A stretch of 60,545 bases of DNA, taken from assembly GCF_003350295.1 (NCBI RefSeq), contig NZ_QLYY01000028.1, forward strand, positions 1 through 60,545, in the 5' to 3' direction. How positions within the stretch are numbered: position 1 is the first letter of the stretch; every line of letters starts with the position of its first letter. A program made the position numbers and the translations under genes. Positions 58,821 through 60,545 of the stretch are shown here, piece by piece. This DNA is from Vibrio tetraodonis. GTDB lineage: Bacteria > Pseudomonadota > Gammaproteobacteria > Enterobacterales > Vibrionaceae. The notes under the pieces are model-generated. The model searched no databases. It was not told where the DNA came from and saw only the letters and a list, made by a program, of their open reading frames with translations.

Positions 58821-59759
58821 ATGATTCCACTAGTCTATCACCCAATATACTCCAAGCTCCCTTTGCCTGATGGCCACAGGTATCCGATCCACAAATATCG
58901 GCTCCTCTATCAAAAAATCGAAACCAAGCGCCAAAGCGATAGTAAGTGGCAAGCAGGGTTTTGCTACCATCAGCCCGAGCCGCTGTTAAGAGAAGAAGTT
59001 GAGCAAACCCATTGCAAGCAGTATATAGAGCAGCTTTTTTCCGGAACGTTAGCGGTTTCGCCCATGCGGCGTATTGGCTTTCCTTGGAGTGAGAGCTTGA
59101 TTGAGCGCACGCTCACCTCCGCTGGTGGAACCTGCTTGAGCGCAGAGCTTGCCATAGAAAAGGGTATTGCTATCCATCTCAGCGGTGGTTATCACCACGC
59201 ACATTATGATTATGGCAGCGGCTTTTGTTTGCTTAATGATTTGGTGTTGGCTGCCAAACGAGCACTGCGTCAAGAGGGTATAGATAAGGTGCTCATCGTT
59301 GACAGTGATGTCCATCATGGCGATGGAACCGCGACTTTATGCCAAGACAACCAAGCGATTGTTACCCTTTCTTTTCATTGTGATAAGAACTTTCCGGCCA
59401 GAAAGCCAGACTCAGATATGGACATTGCTCTGCCAAAAGAGACCAGCGATAGCGAATTTCTCAGCACATTTGAGTCGGTGGTGGAAATGGCGATCAATCT
59501 TCATCAACCGGATTTGATTTTGTATGACGCAGGTGTGGATATCCATCAAGAAGATGAACTAGGCTATTTTAACATCAGCACCCAAGCGATTTTTGCCCGC
59601 GATAAGCGTATGTTTGAGATGGCCAAACAACGCGCGCTACCAATAGCCTGTGTAGTCGGCGGTGGCTACCGGAGCGATCACAGTGAATTGGTGCCCATTC
59701 ATATGCAGTTATTGAATGCCGCTTTTGAGGTTTACGCTAAGAGCGAAGAAAAGTCATGA
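58821..59759 (+). CDS. HDAC-family deacetylase/amidohydrolase
   Basis: The 312-residue protein belongs to the histone deacetylase superfamily, zinc enzymes that in bacteria remove acyl groups from polyamines or proteins (AcuC, acetylpolyamine amidohydrolase, or class IV-like). The start MIPLVYHPIYSKLPLPDGHR matches bacterial members. The charge-relay His pair is in SGGYHHAHYDYGSGFCLLND, zinc ligands in VDSDVHHGDGTA and DAGVDIHQED, and the loop VGGGYRSD follows. The ATG has no clear ribosome site; a TTG at 58740 is possible. It overlaps the Nudix gene by 4 bp. Confidence 0.9.
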   Translation: MIPLVYHPIYSKLPLPDGHRYPIHKYRLLYQKIETKRQSDSKWQAGFCYHQPEPLLREEVEQTHCKQYIEQLFSGTLAVSPMRRIGFPWSESLIERTLTSAGGTCLSAELAIEKGIAIHLSGGYHHAHYDYGSGFCLLNDLVLAAKRALRQEGIDKVLIVDSDVHHGDGTATLCQDNQAIVTLSFHCDKNFPARKPDSDMDIALPKETSDSEFLSTFESVVEMAINLHQPDLILYDAGVDIHQEDELGYFNISTQAIFARDKRMFEMAKQRALPIACVVGGGYRSDHSELVPIHMQLLNAAFEVYAKSEEKS

Positions 59760-60238
59760 AACAAAGAATTAGAGCGGCAGGCATTCTTATCCATCAGCAC
59801 TCGATATTGCTATTAAAAGTCAAAGACTTCACAGGCGAATATTGGGTGCCACCCGGTGGTGGCTTAGAAGAGGGGGATAAAAGCTCCAAAGCGTGTTTAG
59901 TCAGAGAGTTTAAAGAAGAAGCTGGCCTAGAGATTGACGTGGGCGATCTTGTTTGTGTGCGCGAGTTTTTAGAAACCGAGAAAAACCGCTACCACTGTGA
60001 GCTGTTTTACCATGTGACAAGTCATCGCGGCGAGCCCCACCTTAATAACCTTGTTGGATTAAACGATGAGCATTACATCCAAAAGGTAGAATGGGTGCCT
60101 TTATCTGAACTTACCGAAAAGCGCATATACCCCAAAGAACTTGCCCACAAACTACTCGAACTTATCGATAATCAAGAATTTTCGACCCATCTAGGCAGTT
60201 ATGTTCAGGGCGAGAAAGAAGAGGTTAATTATTTGTAA
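59756..60238 (+). CDS. Nudix hydrolase
   Basis: The 160-residue protein has the Nudix fold (AAGILIHQHSILLLKVKDF, then WVPPGGGLEEGDKSSKA) and the catalytic core REFKEEAGL. The first Glu of the strict box GX5EX7REUXEEXGU is Lys or Asp depending on alignment (EEGDKSSK), a small deviation; the REUXEE glutamates are intact. Substrate, a nucleoside diphosphate linked to X, is unknown. It overlaps the HDAC gene (ATGA), so the pair forms an operon. Confidence 0.9.
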   Translation: MKQRIRAAGILIHQHSILLLKVKDFTGEYWVPPGGGLEEGDKSSKACLVREFKEEAGLEIDVGDLVCVREFLETEKNRYHCELFYHVTSHRGEPHLNNLVGLNDEHYIQKVEWVPLSELTEKRIYPKELAHKLLELIDNQEFSTHLGSYVQGEKEEVNYL

Positions 60239-60247
60239 GTTATATAA

Positions 60248-60545
60248 TGTAGTGTTCAACAAATTCCGGACACTAACTTAAGCCGATTTTCGGCAGTAAC
60301 TGGCGATAGCCCATCATTTGCTTGATGAGGCCGTTGCCTATTGTAGTAATCCATCAAGTAATAACTGATATCCTTCTTTGCCTGAGTTTGGGTTAGGTAC
60401 CCAGTAGTTGGTATCCATTCGGTTTTTAGACTTCTAAATAGCCTTTCCATTGGGGCATTATCCCAACAGTTACCTCTACGACTCATGCTCTGAGTTATGC
60501 GATATCGCCAAAGCCTTTGACGATATTTAAGGCTGCTATATTGGC
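60248..60545 (-). mobile_element. IS3-family insertion sequence, end fragment (cut by window edge)
   Basis: The element begins about 10 bp after the Nudix stop with TGTAGTGTTCAACAAATTCC, which fits an IS3-type end (TG start, followed by GGACA), and continues off the right edge. The transposase stop lies within this terminal repeat. Confidence 0.7.
60256..60543 (-). CDS. IS3-family transposase (OrfB), C-terminal fragment, cut by window edge
   Basis: The reverse strand is open from the window edge: QYSSLKYRQRLWRYRITQ, then SMSRRGNCWDNAPMERLFRS and LKTEWIPTTGYLTQTQAKKD, ending KLVSGIC at the TGA at 60256. 'QSMSRRGNCWDNAPMERFF' contains the last part of the rve integrase core with the catalytic Glu of the DDE triad (APMER). 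The ATG at 60486 is internal, not the start. The 5' part is outside the window. Confidence 0.88.
   Translation of the reverse strand, partial: QYSSLKYRQRLWRYRITQSMSRRGNCWDNAPMERLFRSLKTEWIPTTGYLTQTQAKKDISYYLMDYYNRQRPHQANDGLSPVTAENRLKLVSGIC

Noticed and set aside
1..60545. CRISPR array, prophage or rRNA operon
   Set aside because: No regularly spaced repeats, phage structural genes or rRNA sequence were seen.

Overview
The window is chromosomal DNA of a marine gammaproteobacterium, almost certainly a Vibrio. It carries a luxO-luxU pair with a divergent Qrr1 small RNA gene, a lateral (second) flagellar gene set with LafA flagellin and the LafK regulator, a plant-type alternative oxidase, a ToxR-like membrane regulator, and the uvrB / moaABCDE / metG-apbC-udk / sodB-grxD blocks typical of the large Vibrio chromosome. 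I cannot name the species.

Layout. 1-7.8 kb is an accessory region: the cut end of an IS4-type element, an alternative oxidase operon with three NorR-like sites, a one-base-frameshifted unknown gene, a glyoxalase-family relic, an exported S66 (LD-carboxypeptidase-like) peptidase, an internally deleted IS5-type element with intact ends, a Tat-exported intradiol dioxygenase, and a secreted DNase I-fold protein fused to a three-repeat beta-trefoil-like tail whose stop codon lies at the border of a 76-bp MITE. 7.9-23.6 kb is the lateral flagellar block: lafA and fliMNPQR-flhBA on the minus strand, motY-lafK-fliEFGHIJ on the plus strand, with a shared 414-bp divergent promoter region. flhA is frameshifted in its last ~50 codons. 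Hook, rod, cap, motAB and fliA genes of this system are not in the window. 23.7-27.1 kb holds an M23 peptidase/bactofilin pair with a long gene overlap, a ToxR-like/ToxS-like operon and a small outer-membrane barrel.

27.7-36.6 kb is core genome: tRNA-Asn, SOS-regulated uvrB, the quorum-sensing unit qrr1/luxO/luxU, a YvcK/CofD-like gene, and the molybdenum cofactor operon moaABCDE behind a Moco riboswitch, followed by a small NrtS-like nitrate/nitrite transporter. 36.6-44.4 kb is mixed: a 901-residue, probably secreted protein of AvrE-like appearance with a 14-3-3-type motif, a CBS protein, a MATE exporter, and a zinc/cadmium ATPase with a MerR-type (ZntR) promoter. 44.6-60.2 kb is mostly housekeeping: udp, metG, apbC, udk, asmA, cobO, a small tyrosine phosphatase, two short-chain dehydrogenases (one apparently non-catalytic), sodB, grxD, topB, an HDAC-family amidohydrolase and a Nudix hydrolase. 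The right edge is cut inside an IS3-type element.

The most interesting candidates for undescribed biology are the single-chain nuclease/phosphodiesterase-beta-trefoil protein (6562-7758), the AvrE-like protein (37165-39870), the NorR/sigma54-type control region in front of the alternative oxidase, and the ToxRS-like pair next to a barrel gene with an 18-bp tandem repeat in its leader. All assignments were made by reading the sequence; no database search was run.
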